This document shows, piece after piece, positions 1 through 8,714 of a stretch of DNA of 52,393 bases. Position numbers and translations under genes: made by a program. Origin of the DNA: Xanthomonas cucurbitae (lineage in GTDB: Bacteria > Pseudomonadota > Gammaproteobacteria > Xanthomonadales > Xanthomonadaceae); contig NZ_MDED01000029.1 in assembly GCF_002939885.1 (NCBI RefSeq), forward strand, positions 1 to 52,393. Reading direction: 5' to 3'. The notes below the pieces were generated by a model that saw only the letters and a program-made list of their open reading frames with translations, had not been told where the DNA came from and did no database searches. Within the stretch, counting starts at the first letter, position 1. Each line of letters begins with the position of its first letter.

Positions 1-71
1 TGCCCAAGGTGGCCGAGGCGTGGGTTTGGCTGGCTCAAGCGCGATTGCTGCTGGCGCGGCTGACTGGTTAA
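1..71 (+). mobile_element. 3' end of an IS5-like transposase
   Basis: An open frame enters from the left edge and stops with TAA at 69-71. The last residues read PKVAEAWVWLAQARLLLARL, which resembles the C-terminus of IS5-family DDE transposases. The following bases, about 72-87, end in CACCCTC and could be the right terminal inverted repeat; TTA at 88-90 would suit the 3-bp TNA target duplication of the IS1031 group. The left end of the element lies outside the window, so neither the inverted repeat pair nor the duplication can be confirmed. The family call rests on a short tail only. Confidence 0.5.
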
Positions 72-87
72 TTATGTAAACACCCTC

Positions 88-581
88 TTAGAGAAGACGG
101 CAAAGTCGTCCGCACCACTCGCGAATCAACTCTCTCCGGCGCTCAGGCGCGGGCTGGAAGACTGAAGGGTCTTCTTGAGTGTCGCTCCACCCACCCCGAA
201 GTCTTTAAGTACTGCCGGGCTGAACTGCTACAAGACAACTATTTCCACGCTGTCTTCGAAGCCATCAAAGGGCTTGGCCAGCGCATTCGCAAAATGTCCG
301 GGCTCAAGTCGGACGGTGCCGACCTGGTTAGCACAGCTTTTTCCACCAAGTCACCTATCATCGCGTTGAACTCGCTCAGCTCGGAGACTGAAGTGAGCGA
401 GCAGAAGGGAGTAGCGAACCTCCTTACAGGCGTATTCGGTGCCGTCCGTAATCCGGTCGCGCACGCACCTCGGACGGAGTGGACAATGCCGGAACAGGAT
501 GCTGTAGACATGTTCTCGCTTGTTTCCTACCTACACCGGAAGCTTGACTCGGCGTCTGTAGTCAGTGGTGGTAAGGTCTAA
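88..581 (+). pseudogene. TIGR02391-like protein, 5' truncated by the IS
   Basis: The frame is open from base 72, directly after the presumed IS, to TAA at 579-581, but its only ATG is at 294, deep inside the conserved part. Translating upstream of that ATG in frame continues the family pattern: HPEVFKYCRAELLQDNYFHA (about 184-243), then the segment around 405-540 with FGAVRNPVAHAPR, and near the end SYLHRKLDSA. These match the conserved TIGR02391 (Ymh-type) domain. The N-terminal region is missing and the junction coincides with the IS end, so the gene is most likely broken. It forms the first unit of a cassette array, with an attC-like site just after its stop. A shortened protein from 294 is possible but would lack half of the domain. 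Confidence 0.7.
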
Positions 582-587
582 CAATTC

Positions 588-636
588 GTCCAAGCCGACG
601 CCGCTTCGCGGCGCGACTCAACTCAGGTAATAGGGC
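588..636 (+). repeat. attC-like site 1
   Basis: Directly after the truncated cassette gene lies a short imperfect palindrome with the layout of an integron attC site: an R''-like box GTCCAAG (588-594), stem halves around GCCGACGCCGC and GCGGCGCGACT, and an R' position at 630-636 reading ATAGGGC. The last box departs from the GTTRRRY consensus. It shares its layout and much of its sequence with two further sites at 1048-1095 and 1633-1680. Confidence 0.65.
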
Positions 637-638
637 TT

Positions 639-1031
639 ATGTCAGATGCTGCGACAATCCAAATCAAAGCAGACCGAGACAGCGTTTGCGCTGGAGATGA
701 CTGTGACTCACACCGAGCGACGTTCTCCATTGCGGCATCCTCCAATGTCCTAGAGATGCTAGCCGCCGCTTGGCGCGCTTGCCCGCTGGCAGGCATTGCT
801 GGCGGGCAAGCCACATGGCTGCTTGATGTTGCTGGCTCGGAAAACTGCATTGGCGTTATGGCTCAACAGTGGCATCAGCCAAGGCTTTTGATCCATCCTG
901 AGACAAGCGCGACTGATCTGTTTGAGGGCAAGGAGCCATTCTTGTACTTCCGCTATTGGTGCCAGAGCAATCCAGACGCAGTGTTTGAGTCGATCCAGAC
1001 CAATGCGCCACTACCTGCGCGACACTCGTGA
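639..1031 (+). CDS. Integron cassette protein, hypothetical (130 aa)
   Basis: This small gene starts 2 bases after the R' box of attC site 1 and ends 16 bases before attC site 2, the exact packing of a gene cassette. The product is acidic, about 130 residues, with no signal peptide or membrane segment. It contains a Cys pair near residues 18-22 (CAGDDC) and a tryptophan- and tyrosine-rich end (PFLYFRYWCQ). I do not recognise a characterised family. The start ATG at 639 is preceded by a weak AGGG. Cassette proteins are often orphan families, so the function is left open. The reading frame is intact. Confidence 0.65.
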   Translation: MSDAATIQIKADRDSVCAGDDCDSHRATFSIAASSNVLEMLAAAWRACPLAGIAGGQATWLLDVAGSENCIGVMAQQWHQPRLLIHPETSATDLFEGKEPFLYFRYWCQSNPDAVFESIQTNAPLPARHS

Positions 1032-1047
1032 TGAATCCTGGCAATTC

Positions 1048-1095
1048 ATTCAAGCCGAAGCCGCTTCGCGGCCCGGCTTAATTCAGGCGCTAGGG
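1048..1095 (+). repeat. attC-like site 2
   Basis: This is an imperfect palindrome with R''-like ATTCAAG (1048-1054), the stem pair AAGCCG / CGGCTT and the central hairpin CCGCTTCGCGG. The R' position (1089-1095) reads GCTAGGG, off the GTTRRRY consensus at two positions. It separates the second and third cassettes. Confidence 0.65.
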
Positions 1096-1104
1096 GCAGC
1101 GGGA

Positions 1105-1629
1105 ATGAGCAAAGTCTGTAAGATTCTTGGGTTCGTACGCGGCGTACTGGGCCTTGGTCAACCCGATGCCGCCAGCAAATTTGAGCAAGCCCAAGACGAA
1201 CCCCTGTTTATGGCGATGCCCAAAGGGGAGCTCGCGCACGCTGCCCGAGCAGCTCACGGCTCGCTAAGCCACTTTCGTCGGTTACTAGCCGATGGAATAC
1301 CGGCCGATGTCTCACCTCTGGTAAAGACATACATCTCTCATCCGGCAGTTGGCGGGATGTGGCTTTGGCTAAGCGTGGAGTCCGCTACGCCCTCTGGGTT
1401 CAACGCGTCCGTCTTCGAGGCGCCGCCCGAGTTCACTGATCTTTCGCCTGGCACAAGGGAGTTCGTGCCGGAATCGGAAGTAGCGGATTGGGCTTTGGTC
1501 AGCTCGGGCGTCATGCATGGCGGTTACTCGCTTCGCATTCAACGGAGCCGCCTTCCTGCAGCCGAGCGCGAGCCGTTTGATCGCTACATCGGGGTGAACA
1601 GTTATGCGCCGCTGCCTGCCCCCTATTAA
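1105..1629 (+). CDS. DUF2314-like cassette protein (174 aa)
   Basis: The ATG at 1105, 9 bases after attC site 2, is chosen; the frame is open further upstream, but only through the attC and the previous gene. The C-terminal half shows the pattern of DUF2314 (YegJ-like) proteins: MWLWLSVES near residue 95, then VADWALVSSGVMHGGYSLRI and FDRYIGV close to the end. The N-terminal part (residues 35-65, with PKGELAHAARAAHGSLSHFR) is a conserved-looking helical stretch. The molecular function of DUF2314 is unknown. The gene ends 3 bases before attC site 3, and its size, packing and orientation fit a mobile gene cassette. The domain call is from memory of the family pattern. Confidence 0.65.
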   Translation: MSKVCKILGFVRGVLGLGQPDAASKFEQAQDEPLFMAMPKGELAHAARAAHGSLSHFRRLLADGIPADVSPLVKTYISHPAVGGMWLWLSVESATPSGFNASVFEAPPEFTDLSPGTREFVPESEVADWALVSSGVMHGGYSLRIQRSRLPAAEREPFDRYIGVNSYAPLPAPY

Positions 1630-1632
1630 GTT

Positions 1633-1680
1633 GTCTAAGCCGACGCCGCTCTGCGGGGCGGCTTAACTCAGGCGTTAGGC
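1633..1680 (+). repeat. attC-like site 3, canonical R' box
   Basis: This site has R''-like GTCTAAG (1633-1639), the stem pair AAGCCG / CGGCTT, a GC-rich centre, and R' GTTAGGC (1674-1680), which matches GTTRRRY exactly. Of the three sites it is the one most likely to be recombinogenic. It marks the right end of the cassette array; 52 bases later the convergent oprB-like gene ends. Confidence 0.75.
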
Positions 1681-1731
1681 AGTGATGGGTCATTACAAGC
1701 ATGCGCGCAACACGCGCAGCTTCTCCACGGG

Positions 1732-3003
1732 TCACAGATTCCAATCAATCCGCATGCCCGCAATCAATGCATTCTTCAGATCGGTGCTGCGGGTAGCTTC
1801 GTTGAACTGGTCGGGGTTGATGACGTAATGCAGGTTGGGGGCGATGCGCAGGCGCTTGGTGACCTGGATGCCGTAGCTCAGCTCCATCATGATCTGGTTA
1901 TCGGCCGGGGTGCCGGTGCCGCCGGCGGAGGCGCGGGCCAGACGCAGGTTTTCGATGGCTGCGTCGCTGTATTTCTGCTGGGTGATGACGAAGGCGATGT
2001 TGTCCTGCGGGCGGCTGGCGAAGGTGCCTTTCTGCACAAGGCCCAGTTGCACGAAATGGTCTTCGATGGCCTGGCCGCCGGTGCTCTTGAGCATGGCGGC
2101 GAATACGGTCAGGCCGCGGGTGCCGGATGGGTCGGGGTTGGTGACCTGTTGTTCGAAGCGGCCAAACAGGCCTGAGCGGCCCTGCTTGTTCTCATAGCCC
2201 AGGCCGCTGAGCACGGCGGGGTTGCCGTTGCGGTCGCGCAGCGGGTCGGTGTAGTCGGAGTTGTCCTGCCAGCCACCGAGTTCGTACAGTGCCGCCAGCG
2301 TGCCGTCGCCGCCCTTGTTCTTGTAGCCGATGGCGAAGGGCACCACTACGCCGGTAGTGTCGTCGGTGCTCCACTTCAGGCCGTGCTGGCCGTCCTGGGC
2401 CTGCACCGGGTTCACTTCATACGCGCCCACATGCACATAGACCTTGGGCGTGACCCAGGCGGTGGCGTGTGCGGCCCAGCTGGAGACCGGCCAGTAGGTG
2501 AAGTTGCTGGTGCGGAACACGAAGGTGGGGTTGCCGCAGGCGGAGTTGCCCTGGAAGTACTGGCACAGGTCCGAGCCGAGGAAGTGGATGTTGGCCACGC
2601 TGCGGCCGGCTTCCAGTTCCAGGCGGTCGTTGAAGAGTTTTTGCAGCAGGGTGAAATTGGCCAGGCGGGTGCCCTGGCCGCCGTAGATTTCCTGCACCGA
2701 GGTGCTGTTGCCAATGCTGCTGTTGGACAGGTTGGTGCCGTGGCGGTTGGTGACATAGAGCTTGACCGTGGCGCCGTTCCAGCCGAACAGGCGGTCCATG
2801 TCCACGTCGGTGCCGACCATCAGCTGGCCGGCGTAGGCGTCGCCGCGCTTGCGACCACCGTCGATCATCGCGGCGGCTTCGCCGGTGTAGCCCAGCTTGA
2901 GTTTGAAGGCATCGGCGGCATCCTGCGCGTGGGCGAGCGGGGTGAGTGCCAGGGTCAGCGACAGGCACAGCAGGCGGTGGCGGCGGTGGGCGAGGGCGGT
3001 CAT
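1732..3003 (-). CDS. oprB: Carbohydrate-selective porin, OprB family
   Basis: This is an outer-membrane beta-barrel of the OprB family, which admits sugars to the periplasm. The 423-residue product begins with a signal peptide (hydrophobic LLCLSLTLALTPLAHA, cleavage after AHA), then DAFKLKLGYTGEAA, a strand-rich body and a C-terminal region with repeated aromatic strands ending in MRIDWNL, as in porins. The frame is open for 21 more codons upstream, but the ATG at 3003 has a GGAG 9 bases ahead and places the signal peptide at the N-terminus. The gene lies 182 bases downstream of fruA on the same strand, so it is probably the last gene of the fructose operon and supplies outer-membrane uptake. 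Substrate specificity for fructose is inferred from context only. Confidence 0.85.
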   Translation of the reverse strand: MTALAHRRHRLLCLSLTLALTPLAHAQDAADAFKLKLGYTGEAAAMIDGGRKRGDAYAGQLMVGTDVDMDRLFGWNGATVKLYVTNRHGTNLSNSSIGNSTSVQEIYGGQGTRLANFTLLQKLFNDRLELEAGRSVANIHFLGSDLCQYFQGNSACGNPTFVFRTSNFTYWPVSSWAAHATAWVTPKVYVHVGAYEVNPVQAQDGQHGLKWSTDDTTGVVVPFAIGYKNKGGDGTLAALYELGGWQDNSDYTDPLRDRNGNPAVLSGLGYENKQGRSGLFGRFEQQVTNPDPSGTRGLTVFAAMLKSTGGQAIEDHFVQLGLVQKGTFASRPQDNIAFVITQQKYSDAAIENLRLARASAGGTGTPADNQIMMELSYGIQVTKRLRIAPNLHYVINPDQFNEATRSTDLKNALIAGMRIDWNL

Positions 3004-3185
3004 GGCAGGACTCCGGACAGAAGGGCGTGGCCTAGGTGGCGAACGCGACAGGTAAGGGGTGGGCAAGCCTCTGGCCGCGCACGACGGTGCGCAGCGCAGC
3101 GGTGAAACCGGTCAGCGATGAGGCGGGTCAGCGATCAGCTGCGATGGAAGCGCACAGCTGATCGGCAACGCGCGGCAAACGTGCG

Positions 3186-4931
3186 TCAGGCGACGACGTC
3201 GGCAACCGGCTTCTTGAGCAGGCGCAGCGCGATGGCAGTGATCACCACACCGACCACCAGGGCCAGCACGTAATTGAGCAGGTGGGTCACGGCATTGGGG
3301 ATCAGCAGCACGAAAATGCCGCCGTGCGGTGCCTTCAGTTCGGCGCCGGCGGTCATTGAGATCGCGCCGGCCACGGCCGAGCCGATCACCAGCGCCGGAA
3401 TGGTGCGCAACGGGTCGCGCGCGGCGTACGGGATCGCTCCTTCGGTCACGAAAGCCAGCCCGAGCACGCCGGCGGCGGTGGCCGTGCCGCGTTCTTCGGC
3501 GGTGAAGCGATTGCGGAACATCCAGGTGGCCAGTGCGATGCCCAGCGGCGGGGTCATGCCGGCCACCATGGCGGCGGCCATCGGGGTGTAGACCTGGCTG
3601 GCGATCAGGCCAGTGGAGAACGCATAGGCGGCCTTGTTGACCGGCCCGCCCATGTCGAAGGCCATCATGCCGCCCAGCAACAGGCCCAGCAGCAGCGCAC
3701 TGCTGCCCTGCATGCCGCGCAACCACGCAGTGAGCCAGGCCAGCAGGTCGGCGACCGGTTGGCCGAACACATACATCATCGCCAGGCCCACCAACAGGGT
3801 ACCCAGCACCGGCAGGATCAGCACCGGCTTGAGCCCTTCCAGCGTGCGCGGCAGCTTGATGGTGCGGTTGAGCGCGGCCACGCCGTAACCGGCGATGAAG
3901 CCGGCAATGATGCCGCCGAGAAAACCTGCATTGAGATTGGCCGCGACCAGGCCGCCGATCATGCCGGGCGCGATGCCGGGGCGGTCGGCGATGGAGTAGG
4001 CGATATAGCCGGCCAGCGCGGGCACCATCAGGGTGAAACCGGCCTTGGCGCCGATCTGGAACAGCGACCACGCCAGGGTGCCCTGGTGCGCGTCGTCGCC
4101 GGCGTAGATGCCGCCGAGCGCGAAGGCCAGCGCGATCAACAGGCCGCCGGCAGTGACGAACGGCAGCATGAACGACACGCCGGTCATCAGGTGCTTGTAG
4201 GCGCCGGTGCGGCCGTTGCCCTTGCTTGCGGTCGTGCTGGCGGCGGTGCCGTTGGCCTGTGCCGCGCCGCCGTGCACGCTGGCCTCGGCCAGCGCCTTGT
4301 TGATCAGGGTCAGGCCGTCGTTGATGGCCGGCTTGGTTCCGCTCTTGAGCACGCGCTTGCCGGCGAAACGGGCCAGGTCCACTTCGCGGTCGGCGGCGAT
4401 GATGACCACATCGGCCATGCGGATCTCATCGTCGGTCAACGCATCCTGCGCGCCCACCGAGCCCTGGGTTTCCACGCGCATCTGGTGGCCGAGTTTCTTC
4501 GCGGCCTGCTGCAGGCCTTCGGCGGCCATGAAGGTGTGGGCGATGCCGGTGGGGCAGGAGGTGATGGCGACGATGCGCTTGCTGGCATTGGAAGACACAT
4601 CGCCCGCAGCAGACGCGGCGCCAGCGCTGGAGGTGACGGCGAGCTGGCTGAGCGCGGCGGAAGGGTCGTCCAGTACTGCGCCCAGGCTCAGATGCAGCAG
4701 TTGCGCGTCGCCGAAGCGGCTGGTGTCGGCGTCGGCATCGCCGATCACCAGCACCTGGGACACGCCGCTGGCCAGCGCGGCGGGCAAGGCGCCAAGCACG
4801 CCCTGGTCGCTGCGGATTTCGACCGTCAGGCTGCGGCCGGCGGCGGTGGCCGCACGGCGCAGCGCTTCGGCCGCCAGGACGGCCTCGGTACTGCGTTCGC
4901 CGGCGGCGATGACCACGATGGAAGAGGACAT
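3186..4931 (-). CDS. fruA: PTS fructose-specific EIIBC component
   Basis: This inner-membrane permease imports fructose and phosphorylates it to fructose 1-phosphate. The 581-residue protein has an N-terminal EIIB'-like domain (about 1-95) that lacks the active-site cysteine motif, an Ala/Ser linker, a functional EIIB domain (about 118-215) with the phospho-cysteine C126 in [14 protein letters not shown], a second linker and a multi-span EIIC domain (about 245-575). This B'-B-C layout is that of enterobacterial FruA. The ATG at 4931 is preceded by AGGAG. It follows fruK after 152 bases in the fruB-fruK-fruA order; its phosphoryl donor is the EIIA domain of FruB. Confidence 0.95.
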   Translation of the reverse strand: MSSSIVVIAAGERSTEAVLAAEALRRAATAAGRSLTVEIRSDQGVLGALPAALASGVSQVLVIGDADADTSRFGDAQLLHLSLGAVLDDPSAALSQLAVTSSAGAASAAGDVSSNASKRIVAITSCPTGIAHTFMAAEGLQQAAKKLGHQMRVETQGSVGAQDALTDDEIRMADVVIIAADREVDLARFAGKRVLKSGTKPAINDGLTLINKALAEASVHGGAAQANGTAASTTASKGNGRTGAYKHLMTGVSFMLPFVTAGGLLIALAFALGGIYAGDDAHQGTLAWSLFQIGAKAGFTLMVPALAGYIAYSIADRPGIAPGMIGGLVAANLNAGFLGGIIAGFIAGYGVAALNRTIKLPRTLEGLKPVLILPVLGTLLVGLAMMYVFGQPVADLLAWLTAWLRGMQGSSALLLGLLLGGMMAFDMGGPVNKAAYAFSTGLIASQVYTPMAAAMVAGMTPPLGIALATWMFRNRFTAEERGTATAAGVLGLAFVTEGAIPYAARDPLRTIPALVIGSAVAGAISMTAGAELKAPHGGIFVLLIPNAVTHLLNYVLALVVGVVITAIALRLLKKPVADVVA

Positions 4932-5083
4932 GGAAAAACTCCTGCGGTATTGCGGTCGCCGGGTGGCCGGCGGGGGGATGGGCGAGGCTTACGCGCGCGG
5001 GTGGCGCAGGCCGGGGGTGCGCAGACGCATGGCACCAGGCGTGGACCTGCCTGCGTCCGAGCGCGGCCGCGGCAGACAAGGGC

Positions 5084-6040
5084 TCACGACAGCATCTCGA
5101 TCACGACGTCGCTTGCGGCGCGGCGCACGCCATCGGCTGTGATCCGGCGCGCGTTACCGCTTTCCAGCCGGCACATCGAAAACGCGGTGGCCAGCCGCGC
5201 GCATTGCTCCAGATCGGTGGCCGCATCCAGGAGCGCGGCGGCCAGGCCGGCCACCATCGCATCGCCTGCGCCCACGCTGCTGCCCTGCGCCAGCCGTGGC
5301 GGGCGCGCAATCAGGCGCTTGTCGCGCTGCACGAACAACGCACCGTCAGTGCCCATCGAAATCACCACCAGCTGGATGCCGCGCGCGAGCAGTTCGTGTG
5401 CGGCGGCGCTGAGCGCGGCGCGGTCGGTGAGCGGGCGGCCGGTCCAGGCTTCCAGTTCGTGGCGGTTCGGCTTGACCGCGTACGGCAGGGCCTCGCGGGC
5501 GGTGCCCAATGCGGCCACCAGCGGCGCGCCGCTGGTATCCAGCAGCACGCGTGCACCGGCCGCGCCGGCCTGCGCCTGCAACTGCGCCCAGCTGTCGTCG
5601 GGCAGGCCGGCCGGCAGGCTGCCGGACAGCACCACCGGCAGGCCGGGACGCAGCAGCGGCGCGAGCTGATCGGCCACGCCTTGCAGATGCGCGCTGGTCA
5701 GTTGCAGGCCGGGCAGGTTGATGTCGGTGGTGTCGTTGCTGCGCGCCTCCACCAGCTTGAGATTGGTGCGGGTGTCGCCGGCCACGCGCTGGCAGTGGTC
5801 GACGATGCCGCGCTCACGGAACAGCGCTTCGAACACGCCGGCATTGCCGCCGCCGAGCACACCGAGTGCGGCGACATCGCTGCCCCAGTCGGCCAGGCAC
5901 GCCGCCACGTTGATGCCCTTGCCGCCGGCATCGTTGCGCACGCTGCTGGCGCGATGCACGGCGCCGGGCTGCAGGCTGTCGAGCTGGATGGTCTGGTCGA
6001 TCGCCGGGTTCAGCGTGACGGTGATGGCCTGCAGGCTCAT
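5084..6040 (-). CDS. fruK: 1-phosphofructokinase
   Basis: This kinase converts fructose 1-phosphate to fructose 1,6-bisphosphate with ATP. The 318-residue PfkB/ribokinase-family protein starts ITVTLNPAIDQTI, carries the substrate-binding signature around DAGGKGINVAACLADWG (residues 38-54), and has the anion hole with catalytic aspartate in GAGDAMVAG near residue 255. The ATG at 6040 overlaps the TGA of fruB by four bases (ATGA), indicating translational coupling. A longer upstream frame exists but lies inside fruB and is not needed. Confidence 0.95.
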   Translation of the reverse strand: MSLQAITVTLNPAIDQTIQLDSLQPGAVHRASSVRNDAGGKGINVAACLADWGSDVAALGVLGGGNAGVFEALFRERGIVDHCQRVAGDTRTNLKLVEARSNDTTDINLPGLQLTSAHLQGVADQLAPLLRPGLPVVLSGSLPAGLPDDSWAQLQAQAGAAGARVLLDTSGAPLVAALGTAREALPYAVKPNRHELEAWTGRPLTDRAALSAAAHELLARGIQLVVISMGTDGALFVQRDKRLIARPPRLAQGSSVGAGDAMVAGLAAALLDAATDLEQCARLATAFSMCRLESGNARRITADGVRRAASDVVIEMLS

Positions 6041-8553
6041 GCCATGTCCTCGCGCTGTGCTTCGAGTGCGCGCACTTGCTCGGCGGTTTCGCAGTTCAAC
6101 GCCTGCTCGGCCAACTGCCGCAGCGTGCTGAGCGCGGTGCCGCGCAGGCGCGCCTTCACCGCCGGGATGTCGTTGGGCGTCATCGACAGTTCCTGCACGC
6201 CCAGGCCGGCCAACAGGCTGGCACCGAATGCATCGCCGGCCAGTCCGCCACACACGCCAACCCAGCGGTCGTGTTTGCGTGCGCCTTCAATGGTGCTGCG
6301 GATCATGCGCAACACTGCCGGATGCAGGCTGTCGGCCTCGGCGGCCAGTTCGGGGTTCTGGCGGTCGATCGCCAGCACGTACTGGGTGAGGTCGTTGGTG
6401 CCGATCGAGAAGAAGTCCGCGTGGCGCGCCAGCACGTCGGCCTGCGCGGCGGCGGCCGGTACTTCGATCATGATGCCGATCGGCAGCTCGGGCGCGTCCA
6501 GCTCGGCGCGGATGCGCGCGCAGATGGCGCGCAGTGCGATCAGCTCCGGCACCGAGGTGATCATCGGGAACATGATCGATAGCCGCGCACCGTCCCTGGC
6601 AGCGCGGTACAGCGCCCGCAGTTGCGGCCCCAGCAGGTCGTGGCGACGCAACAGCAGGCGCGCGCCGCGCACGCCCAGGAACGGGTTTTCTTCGTGCGGC
6701 AGTTCCAGGTGCGCCACCTGCTTGTCGCCGCCGATATCCAGCGCCCGCACGATCAGCGGGCGACCATCCAGTGCCTGCGCCATTGCCAGGTAAGTCTGGT
6801 ACTGCTCGTCTTCGCTGGGCGTGCGGCCGCTCTCCAGGAACAGGAACTCGGTACGCATCAGGCCGACGCCTTCGGCACCCTGGGTCAGTGCCATCGCCAC
6901 CTGGTCGGGCAGGTTGACGTTGGCACCGATGTCGATGTGGTGACCGTCGGTGGTCTCGGCAGGCAGGGCGCGTTGCGCGGCTTCGCGCTCGCGGATGGCC
7001 TGCTGCTCGGCGATGTGGGTGCGTGCCGCGTCCAGGTCCTGCTCGGACGGGTTGAGATAGAGCCGGCCGCTGCTGCCGTCGATGATGGCGGTGACGCCGT
7101 CTTCGATATCCAGCAACTGGCCCCCGGCTGCGACCAGCGCCGGCAGGCCCAGGGTGCGCGACAGGATCGCGGTGTGCGAGGTCGGGCCGCCTTGTGCGGT
7201 GGCCAGGCCGAATACTCGGGCAGTGTCCAGGTTGGCGGTGTCCGACGGCGACAGGTCGCCGGCCAGCAGGATGCAGGGTTGGTCGGGCAGGTCGGTGAGG
7301 CCGACGCCCGCCGCCGCCGGGTCCAGCTGCGCCAGCACCCGGCGGCCGACGTCGCGCAGATCGGCGGCGCGGCCGGCCAGCACCGGGTTGCCCAGCGCCG
7401 CCAGACCGGAGGCGATCTGTTCCACCGCCTGATGCCACGACCACGCCACGCCGTGGCCTTCGACCATCAGTTGGCAGGTGCGGGTGATGAGGTCGGTGTC
7501 GTTGAGCAGCTCGGCCTGGGCCTTGAAGATGGCCGCGTCCGAGGCGCCGAGACGGCGCTGGGTGTCGTCCTGGATCGCCGCCAACTGCTGGCGGGTGCGG
7601 GTCAGCGCGTCATGCAGCTGCGCGCCGCCATCGCCCAGGCCTCCCGGTTGATCGGCCACCTCGGTCTGCGCCGCGCGCAGCCGGTGCACGATGCCGATCG
7701 CCACGCCCGGGCTGGCACCGATACCGACAATGGCCGGCTGTGCCTGCGGCGGGGTCCAGCCGGCCACCGGGGCGGCGCGGCGTTGCGCGGCGCGTTCGGC
7801 GTCGGCTTTTTCCTGTGCGGACAGGCTGTCCATCACCGCACGTAGGCGCTTGAGCAGGGCGGCGGCATCGCTGCCTTCGGCCGAGACGGTGATGCTGTCG
7901 CCGGCACGCAGGCCCAGCTGCAGCAGGCCGACCAGGCTCTTGGCATCGGCGGCCTGGTCGCCGGCGCGGACCTGGGCGCGGGCGGAAAAGCCACGGGCGG
8001 TTTCGGCCCAGCGGGTGGCCGGGCGCGCGTGCAGGCCATTGGGGTAGGCGATGGTCCACTCGAACGTTTCGGCCAGGTCGGTGGCCGGCGCGGCTTCGGT
8101 GTCCGGGGCGCGGTCGCCGGTGAGGGCGGCCACGATCACGCCGGGGTCGTCTGTGGTGAACAACGCCTCCAGCTGCGCGGGCTCCTGGATCAGCCGGGTC
8201 AGCCGGCGCAGCAGGGTGAGATGGGTGTCGGATTGCGCAGCGATGCCCACCACCAGCCGGGTGGTCTGGCCGGGGTTCCACTCCACGCCTTCGGGCAGCT
8301 GCAGCACCGCGATGCCGTCGCGGCGCACCAGGTGGCGGTCTTCGCCCACCCCGTGCGGGATCGCCAGGCCATGGCCCAGGAAGGTGTTCGCCAGGCCTTC
8401 GCGGCGCCGCATGCTGGCGTCGTAGCCCGGTGCCACGCAGCCGGCGGCAACCAGCAGCTGCGCGGCCTGGGCGATGGCGTCGTCCTTGTCGCGGGCGTGC
8501 GCGCGCAGGCGGACAAGCTCGGGGGTCACGGGGGCAAGCGGCGGAGAGGACAA
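6037..8553 (-). CDS. fruB: Fructose PTS multiphosphoryl transfer protein EIIA-HPr-EI
   Basis: This fusion protein carries phosphate from phosphoenolpyruvate to FruA. In the 838-residue form the EIIA domain comes first (about 10-150, active His67 in GLAIPHGV), then an HPr domain (about 160-255, His175 in NGLHARPA), then Enzyme I (about 270-830, His460 in GGPTSHTAI, and the PEP-binding C-terminal barrel). The start chosen is TTG at 8553, with GGAG 8 bases upstream. Starting further up at 8637 would add 28 residues translated across the operator at 8586-8607, which is unlikely. The protein supplies EI and HPr in one chain, so fructose uptake need not depend on general PTS proteins. It is the first gene of the operon and overlaps fruK by four bases. 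Confidence 0.93.
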   Translation of the reverse strand: MSSPPLAPVTPELVRLRAHARDKDDAIAQAAQLLVAAGCVAPGYDASMRRREGLANTFLGHGLAIPHGVGEDRHLVRRDGIAVLQLPEGVEWNPGQTTRLVVGIAAQSDTHLTLLRRLTRLIQEPAQLEALFTTDDPGVIVAALTGDRAPDTEAAPATDLAETFEWTIAYPNGLHARPATRWAETARGFSARAQVRAGDQAADAKSLVGLLQLGLRAGDSITVSAEGSDAAALLKRLRAVMDSLSAQEKADAERAAQRRAAPVAGWTPPQAQPAIVGIGASPGVAIGIVHRLRAAQTEVADQPGGLGDGGAQLHDALTRTRQQLAAIQDDTQRRLGASDAAIFKAQAELLNDTDLITRTCQLMVEGHGVAWSWHQAVEQIASGLAALGNPVLAGRAADLRDVGRRVLAQLDPAAAGVGLTDLPDQPCILLAGDLSPSDTANLDTARVFGLATAQGGPTSHTAILSRTLGLPALVAAGGQLLDIEDGVTAIIDGSSGRLYLNPSEQDLDAARTHIAEQQAIREREAAQRALPAETTDGHHIDIGANVNLPDQVAMALTQGAEGVGLMRTEFLFLESGRTPSEDEQYQTYLAMAQALDGRPLIVRALDIGGDKQVAHLELPHEENPFLGVRGARLLLRRHDLLGPQLRALYRAARDGARLSIMFPMITSVPELIALRAICARIRAELDAPELPIGIMIEVPAAAAQADVLARHADFFSIGTNDLTQYVLAIDRQNPELAAEADSLHPAVLRMIRSTIEGARKHDRWVGVCGGLAGDAFGASLLAGLGVQELSMTPNDIPAVKARLRGTALSTLRQLAEQALNCETAEQVRALEAQREDMA

Positions 8554-8585
8554 GGCGGGCTCCGGGTGGGATCGGGCTGGGAAGT

Positions 8586-8607
8586 ATAGTGGGAACGTTC
8601 CCACTAT
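8586..8607. promoter_or_regulatory. FruR operator at the fruB promoter
   Basis: A perfect 22-bp palindrome centred on GGGAACGTTCCC sits 32 bases upstream of the fruB TTG. LacI-family regulators bind such even-symmetry sites with a central CG. A possible minus-strand -10 box TATACT (8588-8583) overlaps its edge, so a bound repressor would block fruBKA transcription. A TTGACC lies at 8616-8611, but the 22-base spacing to TATACT is too long for a normal promoter, so the exact hexamers are uncertain. Confidence 0.85.
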
Positions 8608-8698
8608 CCAGGTCAATGTGCGGTGCACAAAAACCAAGTAATGCTTTCAGGTTAGGATCGGAGTCAAGAGCCGCCTGCGTTCAGGTGCGGCATATGGA

Positions 8699-8714
8699 GC
8701 GGGAACGGTCCCAG
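8699..8714. promoter_or_regulatory. Second FruR operator, overlapping the fruR start
   Basis: CGGGAACGGTCCCAG repeats the core of the fruB operator with one base of the palindrome changed. It lies directly against the GTG start of fruR, between a GGAG at 8695-8698 and the start codon. Binding there would block transcription or translation of fruR itself, which points to autoregulation. Confidence 0.75.

Noticed and set aside
581..1100. attC-like palindromes as plain transcription terminators
   Set aside because: They lack T runs and share the R''/R' box layout with the canonical third site.
3759..5669. 636-codon plus-strand frame across fruA and fruK
   Set aside because: Composition of repeated Gly/Ala/His/Gln without domains; the opposite strand encodes well conserved FruA and FruK.
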